The notes under the pieces were generated by a model. That model made no database searches. It was not told the origin of the DNA and saw only the letters and a list, made by a program, of their open reading frames with translations. From the NCBI RefSeq assembly GCF_016900655.1, contig NZ_JACJKH010000013.1, positions 1 through 64,000 of the forward strand: a DNA stretch of 64,000 bases, in the 5' to 3' direction. Below, piece after piece: positions 1-7,006 of this stretch (its first letter is position 1; each line of letters opens with the position of its first letter). The translations under genes were made by a program, and so were the position numbers. The DNA comes from Drancourtella massiliensis (GTDB lineage: Bacteria; Bacillota; Clostridia; Lachnospirales; Lachnospiraceae).

Positions 1-4
1 AACA

Positions 5-154
5 TCATGAATACATTCGAAGCTTAAAGCCACTCATAGCATAGGACTTACCACTTTCATAAAGCAGATAGCTTATTAAAGTGCGCCTAAAATATCCGGT
101 TATCCACTTTTCATCCCAAAACTCCTTCCCTGTACGAATTTTCCTTGTTTTGCT
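5..154 (-). other. Unassigned open stretch, possible gene remnant
   Basis: A minus-strand frame stays open for about 50 codons and ends at a TGA at 7-5. It has no ATG with a ribosome binding site and I recognise no family. The stretch is AT-rich and could be the tail of a decayed gene. Nothing else is supportable in bases 1-253 except a short AGTGC-TTT-GCACT hairpin at about 210-222, which could be a weak terminator for the next gene. Confidence 0.15.
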
Positions 155-253
155 TCAAGTTTACGAAGGAGTTTCGCAATTACCTATATGTTTTTTGTTT
201 ATGCTAAAGTGCTTTGCACTGTAACATCATCAGTATCTTTTTTCACGCAGTTC

Positions 254-727
254 TTATGTGACTACAAGCGTGCAGTTGACTTCCGCCCCGTTCCTTGGAG
301 TCATCTCTTCGTCTGCAGTAAATGTTTCATACTTCACCGTCAAGGGATATTCCCCCGTCTCCATCTCCTTTTCCAGCGTGATCTCATAGAGACTCTGCCC
401 CGGTTTGATTATTTTTGACGTGTAGATAGTCTCCTCTGTCTCAGGCAGATAAAAGGAAATCCGGAAATAGACCTGATTCTCTTCCGGGTTATTCAGCTCA
501 ACGGACACATCTTTTGTTCCGGAAGGAATTTCTATTGATTTGTATCCCGGAATCCGGATCCCCTCTCCCACGGAAGGAGTTGTAGATTCACTCTCCGGCT
601 TTTCCTGATCTTCCTCAAACGCCACATCATAATTGGTCACTTCTTTTGGCCTGGTATAGAACCAGATGCCTGCGGCCGCAATTATCACCAGAAGGATCAG
701 GATCCCGATTTTTTTCTTACTCTTCAT
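254..727 (-). CDS. Small membrane-anchored extracellular protein of unknown function
   Basis: Predicted 157-residue protein with a Lys-rich N-terminus, one hydrophobic segment (about residues 6-22) and then an acidic, Ser/Thr/Glu-rich exposed part of beta-type character. This looks like a signal anchor followed by an extracytoplasmic domain. It has no Cys lipobox and no LPXTG-type sorting motif, so it is not an evident substrate of the neighbouring sortase. I chose the ATG at 727 because GGAGAAAG lies 5 bases upstream; the ATG at 742 has no visible ribosome binding site. Its upstream region carries two TTAGT-N4-ACTAA boxes also found before the fur gene, so it may be metal-regulated. I do not recognise the family. 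Confidence 0.6.
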   Translation of the reverse strand: MKSKKKIGILILLVIIAAAGIWFYTRPKEVTNYDVAFEEDQEKPESESTTPSVGEGIRIPGYKSIEIPSGTKDVSVELNNPEENQVYFRISFYLPETEETIYTSKIIKPGQSLYEITLEKEMETGEYPLTVKYETFTADEEMTPRNGAEVNCTLVVT

Positions 728-752
728 ATCATCTTTCTCCATAGTTAATTCA

Positions 753-768
753 GTTAGTTATTACTAAC
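753..768. promoter_or_regulatory. TTAGT-N4-ACTAA operator-like palindrome
   Basis: Perfect 6-4-6 inverted repeat GTTAGT-TATT-ACTAAC, 26 bases upstream of the small anchored protein start. The same box occurs at 832-845 and 2283-2296, and a degenerate copy at 5000-5013. The arrangement suggests binding by a metalloregulator: the local Fur-family protein, or a DtxR/MntR-family protein encoded elsewhere. Confidence 0.5.
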
Positions 769-782
769 TCTTGTTTTAAAAA

Positions 783-820
783 GAATCTCACATAAACAAA
801 GAATGAAATATGTGAGATTC
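783..820 (-). terminator. Rho-independent terminator after sortase gene
   Basis: Twelve-base perfect stem (783-794 with 809-820) and 14-base loop. On the minus strand it is followed by TTTTTAAAA. It lies downstream of the sortase and between two operator-like boxes, so it could also sit in the leader of the small anchored protein gene. Confidence 0.75.
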
Positions 821-831
821 ATACACTGGAA

Positions 832-845
832 TTAGTTTCTACTAA
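832..845. promoter_or_regulatory. TTAGT-N4-ACTAA operator-like box
   Basis: Five-base arms TTAGT and ACTAA around TTCT. It is the second copy of the box in this intergenic region, between the sortase stop and the terminator hairpin. Confidence 0.4.
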
Positions 846-898
846 CTGCCGTAATCATATCATACCATTTCTATTTCTGTCAATCCGTGCTAATGATA

Positions 899-1735
899 CT
901 AATTCTCATTTATTCTATTTTCTGTTTCTTCTGTTTTCCGGGAATCCACGCACACCGCATGAACCGCGAACCGTCTGCTATATCCGCTGTCAGTGCATGT
1001 GGAAAGCGTCATTACTTTATGACTGCTGTCCGGATGAATTCCTGTGTCGATCAGAGAATTACAGACCATACTGTCAATCAGCTTCTGATATTTCTCCCCC
1101 GGTTCATATCCGATCTTATAGACATCCCCGCCGTTTTCCGCTTCGTGGCAGGCAAAGATCTGATACCGGTATACTGCCCCTTCTGTGTACAGGGTAAAAT
1201 ACGGATTTTCTTCCCAGAATTCTTTTTTCCGGTATTTTTTCAGGCCGCCGAACATGCTCCCGTCATTCATGTTATGCCCGTATATGACTGTATAATAATC
1301 CGTGAAATCCGGCCGGTTCAGTCCCTCCAGAAAGATGCTCCCAGCGATGTGGGATTTGCCATACAGATCCCGTCTCAAATATTTCTCATTATCTCCCGAG
1401 TAGAAAACCGGATAATCGATTCCTGTGTTTTCCGGATCATCTGACCGGATCCATGCCACGATATCCGGATTTTCTTCTCTTAATTCGTCAAACCGGATCA
1501 TCACATCCGTGAGCCACCAGTCTTTTTCCTTTTCCCCGCCGTCCCCTTTCCGGATCTTTGTATAGCTTTCTCTCAGGTTTTCATAGGTCCGGGATGAATT
1601 ATGTTTATCAAGATAATCCGGGAGAATGTTCCCGAGAGAAAGACTGATCAGCACAAGGGATACCGGAATCAAAAGTTTTGACAAACTGAAATGTTTTCCC
1701 TCTTTACAGTCCTGCTTTTTTCTATTCATTTTCAT
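899..1735 (-). CDS. srtB: Class B sortase
   Basis: Membrane-anchored cysteine transpeptidase that attaches sorting-signal proteins to the cell wall. It has a charged N-terminus, one membrane segment (about residues 20-37) and a sortase domain. A catalytic His lies in YGHNM and the catalytic Cys in TLSTC, with an Arg a few residues later in YSRR. These features and the 278-residue length fit SrtB. The start overlaps the end of the fur-like gene by 14 bases, so the two are probably cotranscribed and translationally coupled. SrtB enzymes are often iron-regulated, which agrees with the Fur-family neighbour. I see no substrate gene in the window. An in-frame ATG at 1729 is an alternative start. 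Confidence 0.88.
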   Translation of the reverse strand: MKMNRKKQDCKEGKHFSLSKLLIPVSLVLISLSLGNILPDYLDKHNSSRTYENLRESYTKIRKGDGGEKEKDWWLTDVMIRFDELREENPDIVAWIRSDDPENTGIDYPVFYSGDNEKYLRRDLYGKSHIAGSIFLEGLNRPDFTDYYTVIYGHNMNDGSMFGGLKKYRKKEFWEENPYFTLYTEGAVYRYQIFACHEAENGGDVYKIGYEPGEKYQKLIDSMVCNSLIDTGIHPDSSHKVMTLSTCTDSGYSRRFAVHAVCVDSRKTEETENRINEN

Positions 1736-2165
1736 TTATGCCGCTCTCTCTTTTCGGCATCTCCTGACTATGATAAATAATCTTTGATATTTTCTTTCCC
1801 TTGCCAAGATAACCACATTTTCTGACTCCATCCCGGACAATCTGATCCAGCTTTTCTTTTGGCATCCGGAACACAGTACTGTCCTCCAGAATAATCTCGC
1901 ATCCCTCTTCATCTGTAAGATCTTCTGCACATTCCACTTTGTACATATTTTTTCTGTTGATCGCCCCGATCTCTTCCAACGCATTGATCATACGGTAGAC
2001 AGTCGCTACTCCGATCCTGTTGTCTTCCCTCGAAGCCTTATAAAAGATTTCCTTGCAGCTTGCACAGTCATTTTCCAGAATAATGTCAATCAGTATCTTC
2101 CTCTGTCTAGTAATACGGCATCCGTTTTCTTTCAGTCTCTCAATAATCTCATCTTTTCTGTTCAA
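1722..2165 (-). CDS. Fur-family transcriptional regulator, TTG start
   Basis: Metal- or peroxide-responsive repressor of the Fur/Zur/PerR superfamily. The N-terminal winged helix is clear (GCRITRQRKILIDI, then GVATVYRMINALEEIGAI). The C-terminal part lacks the usual HxHHxH run and CxxC pairs; only isolated Cys remain, so metal specificity cannot be read and the protein may be a divergent subgroup. The start must be TTG at 2165, because no in-frame ATG follows the upstream stop. A 17-codon reading frame with a much better ribosome binding site ends 4 bases upstream, so translation may be coupled to it. The promoter carries a TTAGT-N4-ACTAA box, consistent with autoregulation. Confidence 0.85.
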   Translation of the reverse strand: MNRKDEIIERLKENGCRITRQRKILIDIILENDCASCKEIFYKASREDNRIGVATVYRMINALEEIGAINRKNMYKVECAEDLTDEEGCEIILEDSTVFRMPKEKLDQIVRDGVRKCGYLGKGKKISKIIYHSQEMPKRESGINENE

Positions 2166-2169
2166 GATA

Positions 2170-2223
2170 CTATCCCGCTTTCTGCCCGTAAAACGTTGGA
2201 ACCTGCACTAATATGTTAGCCAT
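2170..2223 (-). CDS. Putative 17-residue leader peptide upstream of fur-like gene
   Basis: ATG at 2223 preceded by GGAGGAG with a 5-base spacer, the best ribosome binding site in this leader. It reads MANILVQVPTFYGQKAG and stops at 2170, four bases before the regulator's TTG. It may be a leader peptide coupling translation. A frameshift that has split the original N-terminus from the regulator is the alternative; the regulator's helix-turn-helix is complete without it, so coupling is the simpler reading. Confidence 0.4.
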   Translation of the reverse strand: MANILVQVPTFYGQKAG

Positions 2224-2244
2224 ATCTACTCCTCCATACACTGC

Positions 2245-2262
2245 TGATTATCATTATTCTGT
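2245..2262. promoter_or_regulatory. Partial classical Fur box in fur leader
   Basis: The minus strand reads AATGATAATCA flanked by AT-rich bases, matching about 13 of the 19 positions of the classical GATAATGATAATCATTATC Fur box. It lies between the promoter and the leader peptide. Confidence 0.35.
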
Positions 2263-2282
2263 CATATTTTTCTTTCCTTAAA

Positions 2283-2313
2283 TTAGTATAGACTAACCGA
2301 ATTGAAAAATCAA
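2283..2313 (-). promoter_or_regulatory. Promoter of fur-like gene with overlapping operator
   Basis: -35 TTGATT at 2313-2308, a 17-base spacer and -10 TATACT at 2290-2285 on the minus strand. The palindrome TTAGT-CTAT-ACTAA (2296-2283) covers the -10 element, the classic position for a repressor site. Confidence 0.6.
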
Positions 2314-2367
2314 CAATTATTCATGTTGTTTTATATTTGACATGGTATAAAAGAATACTGTTAACAG

Positions 2368-2407
2368 AAAGAGGGAGATTCCGCACACAACGTGAATCTC
2401 CCTCTTT
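2368..2407 (-). terminator. Terminator after metal ATPase operon
   Basis: Perfect 14-base stem AAAGAGGGAGATTC (2368-2381) with its complement (2394-2407), 12-base loop. It lies just past the ATPase stop codon and is T-rich on the minus side. Confidence 0.75.
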
Positions 2408-2416
2408 GAATGATTT

Positions 2417-4504
2417 TTATTTCTTTTCATCAGTCAGCAGATTTCTCATGCTCCTGAGACTGATCAGTAAAGTCGATGTGTTATGAAAAAGAGCTGATGA
2501 CGTTGGCTGAATCATGCCTGCAACGCCAAGAAGGATCAGTCCTGCATTGATACCGATGATCTGATGATAGTTTTTTACGACCCGATTCATCATTCTGTTT
2601 GCAAGATGTTTCAGTGTAACCAGTTCCCGAAGGTCTTCCGCCGCAATGGTTATGTCGGCAATTTCCCTTGCGAGTTCTGCACCATCGCTGATAGCGACAC
2701 CTACATCCGCCGCTGACAGGGCCGGAGAGTCATTGATTCCGTCCCCGATCATGATTACCTTATGCCCCTGCGCCTTCTCTTTCTCCACAAACCCCGCTTT
2801 TTCTTCCGGGAGCACTTCCGCATAATATTCATCTACGCCGACCCTTCGGGCGACTGATGCTGCGGTCTTCTCACTGTCGCCGGTCATCATAACGGTTTTC
2901 TTTATTCCTGCCGTTCTCAATGCCCGAATCATATCCCCTGCCTCTTTTCTCAGCGGATCTTCAATACATATCACTGCCGTCAGTTCCTGTTCAATGGCAA
3001 GATACAGATGAGAATATTCGTCCGGCAGTGATTCGAATCTGTCCCGGTATTCCGGACGGACTTGACATGCTTCATCGTCAAATACAAAATGGCTGCTGCC
3101 GATTACCACTTTTTTCCCGTTAATATGGGAAGAGATCCCATGGGCAACAATATATTCTACTTTGGAGTGCATTTCCTCGTGGGCAAGATTCCGTTTCTTT
3201 GCAGCATCCACTACGGCTTTTGCCATGGAATGAGGGAAATGCTCCTCCAGGCACGCTGCAATCCGCAGGCATTCTTCTTCCGGCACATCACCAAACGGAA
3301 CCACTTCTTTCACCGTTGGTTTCGCCTTTGTGAGCGTGCCTGTTTTATCAAAGACCACCGTGTCAGCTTCCGCGGCCGCCTCAAGGAATTTTCCGCCTTT
3401 CACGGTGATCCCGTATCCGCCTGCCTCCCGGATTGCTGAAAGTACGGTGAGAGGCATGGCCAGTTTCAGTGCACAGGAAAAATCCACCATGAGCACGGAT
3501 AAGGCTTTGGTTACATTCCGGGTCAAAAGCCATACCCCCGCGGTTCCAAGCAGGGTATACGGTACGAGCCTGTCGGCAAGATGTTCTGCTCTGCTCTCCA
3601 TAGAAGATTTCAGCTTTTCAGAATCTTCGATCATTGCCACGATCTTTTCAAATCTGGTGGAACCTGATACCGCTTTTACCAGAACATCAAGTTCCCCTTC
3701 CTCAACTACTGTACCCGCATAGACGGACTGTCCCTGTACTCTGCGTACCGGCATGGCCTCTCCCGTAAGAGAAACCTGGTTTACCATCCCTTCCCCGCCG
3801 GATACTTCCCCGTCAAAAGGAATGACATTTCCCATATGTACGGTCACTATGTCACCTTTCCGGATCTTGTCGGCCTTTACAAGAATTTCCTGTCCGTCGC
3901 GTTTCAGCCAGACTTTCTTAACATTCAAAGACATGCTCCGCGCCAGATCGCCAACTGATTTCTTATGGGTCCACTCTTCCAAAAGCTCTCCGACTCCGAG
4001 AAGAAACATCACAGATCCTGCAGTATTAAAGTCCCGGCGCAGGACAGAGACGCCGATTGCCGCTGCATCCAGAAGTGGGACTTCTATCTTTCTTTTTCGG
4101 ATGCAGTGCAGCCCGGCTGCAAGATATTTTAAAGACCTGGCCGTCACAACCACCGCCCGGAGCGGTCCCGGAACCAGAAGCCGGCATCCGTAGTGCAGCA
4201 GCATTTTTGCAATCAGCTTTTCTTTATATGACGCATTCAAGGATCTCCCGGAATTCCGGATCATGTTTTCCGGTACGTTTACCTTTTCGTACCGGAATTC
4301 CTTCAACATCCGGATCAGTTCACCACGGTCTCCTGTATAGCAGATGACAGCGTCTGAGGTGCGTTCATACACTTTGACATCTGTTATATTTTTCTGCCTG
4401 TCCAGATACCAGAAAAGAGTATCCGCCTCCTCACATGTCATTTTCTTCTGAACGATGTGAATCCGGAGGCGGCCCTTGATCTCATGCTTGATAATATATT
4501 TCAT
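2417..4504 (-). CDS. P1B-type heavy-metal translocating ATPase
   Basis: Membrane pump that exports a transition metal with ATP. Order: an N-terminal ferredoxin-like domain (about 1-75) with no CxxC, membrane helices, actuator domain (SLTGEA), phosphorylation site DKTGTLT at about residue 388, a nucleotide-binding domain with the family HP dipeptide (FPHSMAK) and GDGINDSPAL. In the ion-binding helix, where most P1B pumps have CPC, it reads DFSCALKLAMP, so the first Cys and the Pro are replaced and one Cys remains. This points to a cargo other than copper or zinc, possibly manganese or iron as in CtpC-like pumps; that is inference. The next upstream gene ends 6 bases before it and encodes a small companion protein. 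Confidence 0.87.
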   Translation of the reverse strand: MKYIIKHEIKGRLRIHIVQKKMTCEEADTLFWYLDRQKNITDVKVYERTSDAVICYTGDRGELIRMLKEFRYEKVNVPENMIRNSGRSLNASYKEKLIAKMLLHYGCRLLVPGPLRAVVVTARSLKYLAAGLHCIRKRKIEVPLLDAAAIGVSVLRRDFNTAGSVMFLLGVGELLEEWTHKKSVGDLARSMSLNVKKVWLKRDGQEILVKADKIRKGDIVTVHMGNVIPFDGEVSGGEGMVNQVSLTGEAMPVRRVQGQSVYAGTVVEEGELDVLVKAVSGSTRFEKIVAMIEDSEKLKSSMESRAEHLADRLVPYTLLGTAGVWLLTRNVTKALSVLMVDFSCALKLAMPLTVLSAIREAGGYGITVKGGKFLEAAAEADTVVFDKTGTLTKAKPTVKEVVPFGDVPEEECLRIAACLEEHFPHSMAKAVVDAAKKRNLAHEEMHSKVEYIVAHGISSHINGKKVVIGSSHFVFDDEACQVRPEYRDRFESLPDEYSHLYLAIEQELTAVICIEDPLRKEAGDMIRALRTAGIKKTVMMTGDSEKTAASVARRVGVDEYYAEVLPEEKAGFVEKEKAQGHKVIMIGDGINDSPALSAADVGVAISDGAELAREIADITIAAEDLRELVTLKHLANRMMNRVVKNYHQIIGINAGLILLGVAGMIQPTSSALFHNTSTLLISLRSMRNLLTDEKK

Positions 4505-4510
4505 GAGCGG

Positions 4511-4810
4511 TTACATCTTTCCATTGTCAGAAGAGGCCGCACCGTCTTCTTCCGCCTCCTGGACTGCCGCTTCTTCCACTGCGGCTCTTTCCTCATTGAT
4601 CTGCTGTGCTTCTGCAAGAATATCCTCTGCGTTTTCCTGAACATTCGTTACCGTTTTCATCACGCAGTCCTTTGCGCGCAATGCAGCCGCTGTACACGTT
4701 GTATATACTTTCTTTGCATCTTTACTGGATAAAATCTTTACCCCTGCCGTCCCGAAAAGGACTCCTCCTGCGAATAATCCGATTTTCTTCATCAATGAAT
4801 CACTAAACAT
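4511..4810 (-). CDS. Small membrane companion of metal ATPase (DUF6110-like)
   Basis: 99-residue protein with an N-terminal hydrophobic, Gly-rich helix (KKIGLFAGGVLFGTAGV, residues 8-24) and then an alpha-helical, Ala/Glu-rich tail. It resembles the DUF6110 group found beside P1B ATPases in clostridia, and mycobacterial CtpC- and CtpV-type pumps also have small partners, so a role as accessory or metal chaperone is plausible but unproven. AGGAGG lies 8 bases before the ATG. It is the middle gene of a three-gene operon. Confidence 0.7.
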   Translation of the reverse strand: MFSDSLMKKIGLFAGGVLFGTAGVKILSSKDAKKVYTTCTAAALRAKDCVMKTVTNVQENAEDILAEAQQINEERAAVEEAAVQEAEEDGAASSDNGKM

Positions 4811-4849
4811 ATGTTTTACCTCCTGCTATAAATTTTTTTGATGTTTGAA

Positions 4850-4930
4850 TTACTTATGCTTGTATCCGGTATAGAATACCATTATGAAACAGAACACGGC
4901 AGCCCATGCCCAGAATCTATGCTGCTTCAT
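4850..4930 (-). CDS. 26-residue single-helix miniprotein upstream of ATPase operon
   Basis: ATG at 4930 with AAGGAAG a few bases upstream encodes a 26-residue peptide: a basic start (MKQHR), a continuous hydrophobic helix rich in Trp, Ala and Phe, and a basic YKHK end. This is the shape of a small membrane protein. It ends 39 bases before the companion protein gene and is downstream of the operon promoter, so all three are probably cotranscribed. It may be a small subunit or regulator of the pump. Confidence 0.55.
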   Translation of the reverse strand: MKQHRFWAWAAVFCFIMVFYTGYKHK

Positions 4931-4977
4931 GCGCCATCACTTCCTTTTTTACTGAATTATCATAAGGATACTCTATA

Positions 4978-5013
4978 AGCATAGCAACACATTTTCAGGC
5001 TAGTCAAACCTAA
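4978..5013 (-). promoter_or_regulatory. Promoter of metal ATPase operon with DtxR/Fur-like box
   Basis: -35 TTGACT at 5007-5002, 18-base spacer and -10 TATGCT at 4983-4978 (minus). The -35 lies inside TTAGG-TTTG-ACTAG (5013-5000), a degenerate copy of the TTAGT-N4-ACTAA box. It also matches about 15 of 19 positions of the DtxR/IdeR box TTAGGTTAGSCTAACCTAA. Confidence 0.5.
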
Positions 5014-5080
5014 CTGTCCTTGTTGATAAATCTTCTCAATATCGCATATAATCAGCGATGTTCCCTTAAGTTCTATAACA

Positions 5081-5117
5081 AAACGGACCGAGGAGATCTG
5101 CTCTCTTCGGTCCGTTT
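5081..5117 (-). terminator. Terminator after carboxymuconolactone decarboxylase-like gene
   Basis: Eleven-base perfect stem AAACGGACCGA (5081-5091) with 5107-5117, followed on the minus strand by TTTTGTTA. Confidence 0.8.
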
Positions 5118-5148
5118 GCCATATCTTAATCTATTGGGTTCCTGACGA

Positions 5149-5853
5149 TTACGCCATCTGCGTCGCTGCGTTTTCGATACAGCGGTTTGCATTCAGGCTT
5201 CTCGGATATCCGATGTACGGAAGAATCTGAGAGACAACCCGTACAAGAAATTCTTTGTCATTTCCCAGATTCATATTTCCGATGGCATGGGATGTCAGCT
5301 GCGGCTCACAGCCTCCCTGTGCCGCCAGAAAGCAGAAGGTAATCAGCTCTCTCTGCTTGAGATCCAGTCCTTTTCTTGTATAAATATCTCCAAAACAGTT
5401 GGATGCAAGCCAGCGGTTGATATGTCCGGCTTTCCATGCTTCCAGCATCTGCGGTCCGAAGATTTCAGCCTGGGCAGCGGCTCCTTTTTCCAGACGGTCT
5501 TCCATCGTAGTCGTTCCGCGGTTCTCATCCGGATTCGGGATTCCGTTTGCTTCAAACACTTCATTGGTTGCTGCAAAAAATGGAAAAACTCTTCCAAATC
5601 CAAGATAGTCTACTGCCTGATAAACGACTTCTTTTACCATTGCCGGAGTCAGGGCGTTCTCCACCGCCTTAGGCAGATAATACCGGTATGCGTCCACGGA
5701 CTGGCTTCCAATTAATGCAGCAAGGACTGCAAGATATCTGGTGGTCTCATCCAGTGTCTGTCCCGGTTCGTTTACAACTTCGTTATATGCAAATGCTTCC
5801 CACCGTTCCATAAATTCTGAATCTGTCTTGTGAAAATTCATTGTTTCTGTCAT
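5149..5853 (-). CDS. Carboxymuconolactone decarboxylase-family protein
   Basis: 234-residue, all-helical cytoplasmic protein with two CMD/AhpD-like repeats (about 20-105 and 120-225). The second contains RELITFCFLAAQGGCEPQLTSH, close to the family signature but with a single Cys rather than the CxxC of AhpD, so peroxidase activity is doubtful. In gut Firmicutes such proteins usually sit beside oxidoreductases. Here the SDR gene upstream on the same strand (115-base gap) suggests joint action on a small carbonyl or lactone substrate, which I cannot name. Confidence 0.75.
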   Translation of the reverse strand: MTETMNFHKTDSEFMERWEAFAYNEVVNEPGQTLDETTRYLAVLAALIGSQSVDAYRYYLPKAVENALTPAMVKEVVYQAVDYLGFGRVFPFFAATNEVFEANGIPNPDENRGTTTMEDRLEKGAAAQAEIFGPQMLEAWKAGHINRWLASNCFGDIYTRKGLDLKQRELITFCFLAAQGGCEPQLTSHAIGNMNLGNDKEFLVRVVSQILPYIGYPRSLNANRCIENAATQMA

Positions 5854-5968
5854 CGTTTCTGCCTCCTGTTTCTATGTGAATTTCAGGCTCTCCACCTCTT
5901 CTTACAGTATAAAACCCCGGTTTTACAAGATCAAATACTTAATCTGAATAGGTATATATAACCAGAAG

Positions 5969-6802
5969 CTATGCTTCCGGCTTCAGCGGCCCGTAAAAAT
6001 ACGATGCTGTTGCTCCTCCATCAATAAGTATATCTGCTCCGGTGATGAAAATGCTCTTTTCACTCATCAACAGTTCCGCCACATTGGCCACTTCATCGGC
6101 GGTACCCGGACGACCTGCCGGACATTTGGCGAACATATTTTTATAGAAATCTCCACGTGGACCGTTAAACTCATCTATTGCCAACGGCGTCACAATGATG
6201 CCAGGAGAAATGGAATTGATACGTGCGCCTTTTTCACCCCATTTTACGGACTCTGCCATGACACGTTTCTCATTACATCTCTTTGCCATCTGGTAAGCAT
6301 GAAGAGTGTCTTTGATCTTTTCCGGTTGAAGAATATCCAGTTTCAAAAGTTCCTCTGTCGGTGTACAGGCAAGCTGCTCATCTTCCTCCGGGGTAAGCGC
6401 CGGCATCCTATGTCCGGACTGGCTTGAAACGGTCACGCCCACACCACCTTCCTTGATCACCTTTCCCACTTCCTCAAGAAGCACCGCCGTACCGTAAAGG
6501 TCCACTTTCAAAATCGCTTCAATCGGTGCCTGGCTCGGGGAGACTCCGGCGGCATTTACCAGCATGGTAATCTCACCGTACTCCTGTGCCTTTTCGATCA
6601 GACTTTGGATGGATGCTCTGGAAGAGAGATCCATCTCCACTGCCTCCGCATCAAATCCTGCGTCATTCATAATTTTTGCGATAGCCTTTGCATGATCCGG
6701 ATTCTTATCTCCGATCACAATCTTTTTGCCATATCCCATACGGCGCGCAATGGCCATACCGATCTGCCCTGCACCTGTAAGAATCATGACATCTTTTTTC
6801 AT
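5969..6802 (-). CDS. Short-chain dehydrogenase/reductase (SDR)
   Basis: NAD(P)-dependent oxidoreductase with a Rossmann fold: TGAGQIGMAIA at the N-terminus, a conserved NAAG-type strand (LVNAAGVSPS), catalytic YQMAK (Y-x3-K) and a C-terminal SDR end (TGADILIDGG). The Ser of the triad is probably within TVSSQSG. At 277 residues it is slightly longer than a classical SDR, with an insert (about 135-165) rich in Glu and Leu before the catalytic Tyr. GGAGGAA precedes the ATG. It is divergent from the AraC-type regulator gene, which might control it. Substrate unknown. Confidence 0.85.
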   Translation of the reverse strand: MKKDVMILTGAGQIGMAIARRMGYGKKIVIGDKNPDHAKAIAKIMNDAGFDAEAVEMDLSSRASIQSLIEKAQEYGEITMLVNAAGVSPSQAPIEAILKVDLYGTAVLLEEVGKVIKEGGVGVTVSSQSGHRMPALTPEEDEQLACTPTEELLKLDILQPEKIKDTLHAYQMAKRCNEKRVMAESVKWGEKGARINSISPGIIVTPLAIDEFNGPRGDFYKNMFAKCPAGRPGTADEVANVAELLMSEKSIFITGADILIDGGATASYFYGPLKPEA

Positions 6803-6971
6803 CTTCGATTCCTCCTATCTTTTGATTCTTATTTTAATCTGATTTCAAAGATCAGCAATTTCCATTTTGAATCCATTTGATAAGTAAAACTTATGTGAAA
6901 AATTTGTGTTGCTAAGATGAAATGGTGTCCATAAAAACAGCAAGAATGATGAAAACAGAATCGTTTCATCG

Positions 6972-6980
6972 TGTTATAAT
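6972..6980 (+). promoter_or_regulatory. Extended -10 of AraC-type gene
   Basis: TGT-TATAAT extended -10, 27 bases before the ATG; no good -35. AAAGGAGG lies 6-7 bases before the start codon. Confidence 0.45.
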
Positions 6981-7006
6981 GTTTCCTCAGAAAGGAGGAA
7001 ATACAA

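Noticed and set aside
205-225. Hairpin AGTGC-TTT-GCACT as terminator of the first gene
   Set aside because: Only a 5-base stem without a proper T run; mentioned but not called.
188-418. Plus-strand frame opposite the end of the small anchored protein gene
   Set aside because: No ribosome binding site, low-complexity hydrophobic product, antisense to a better supported gene.
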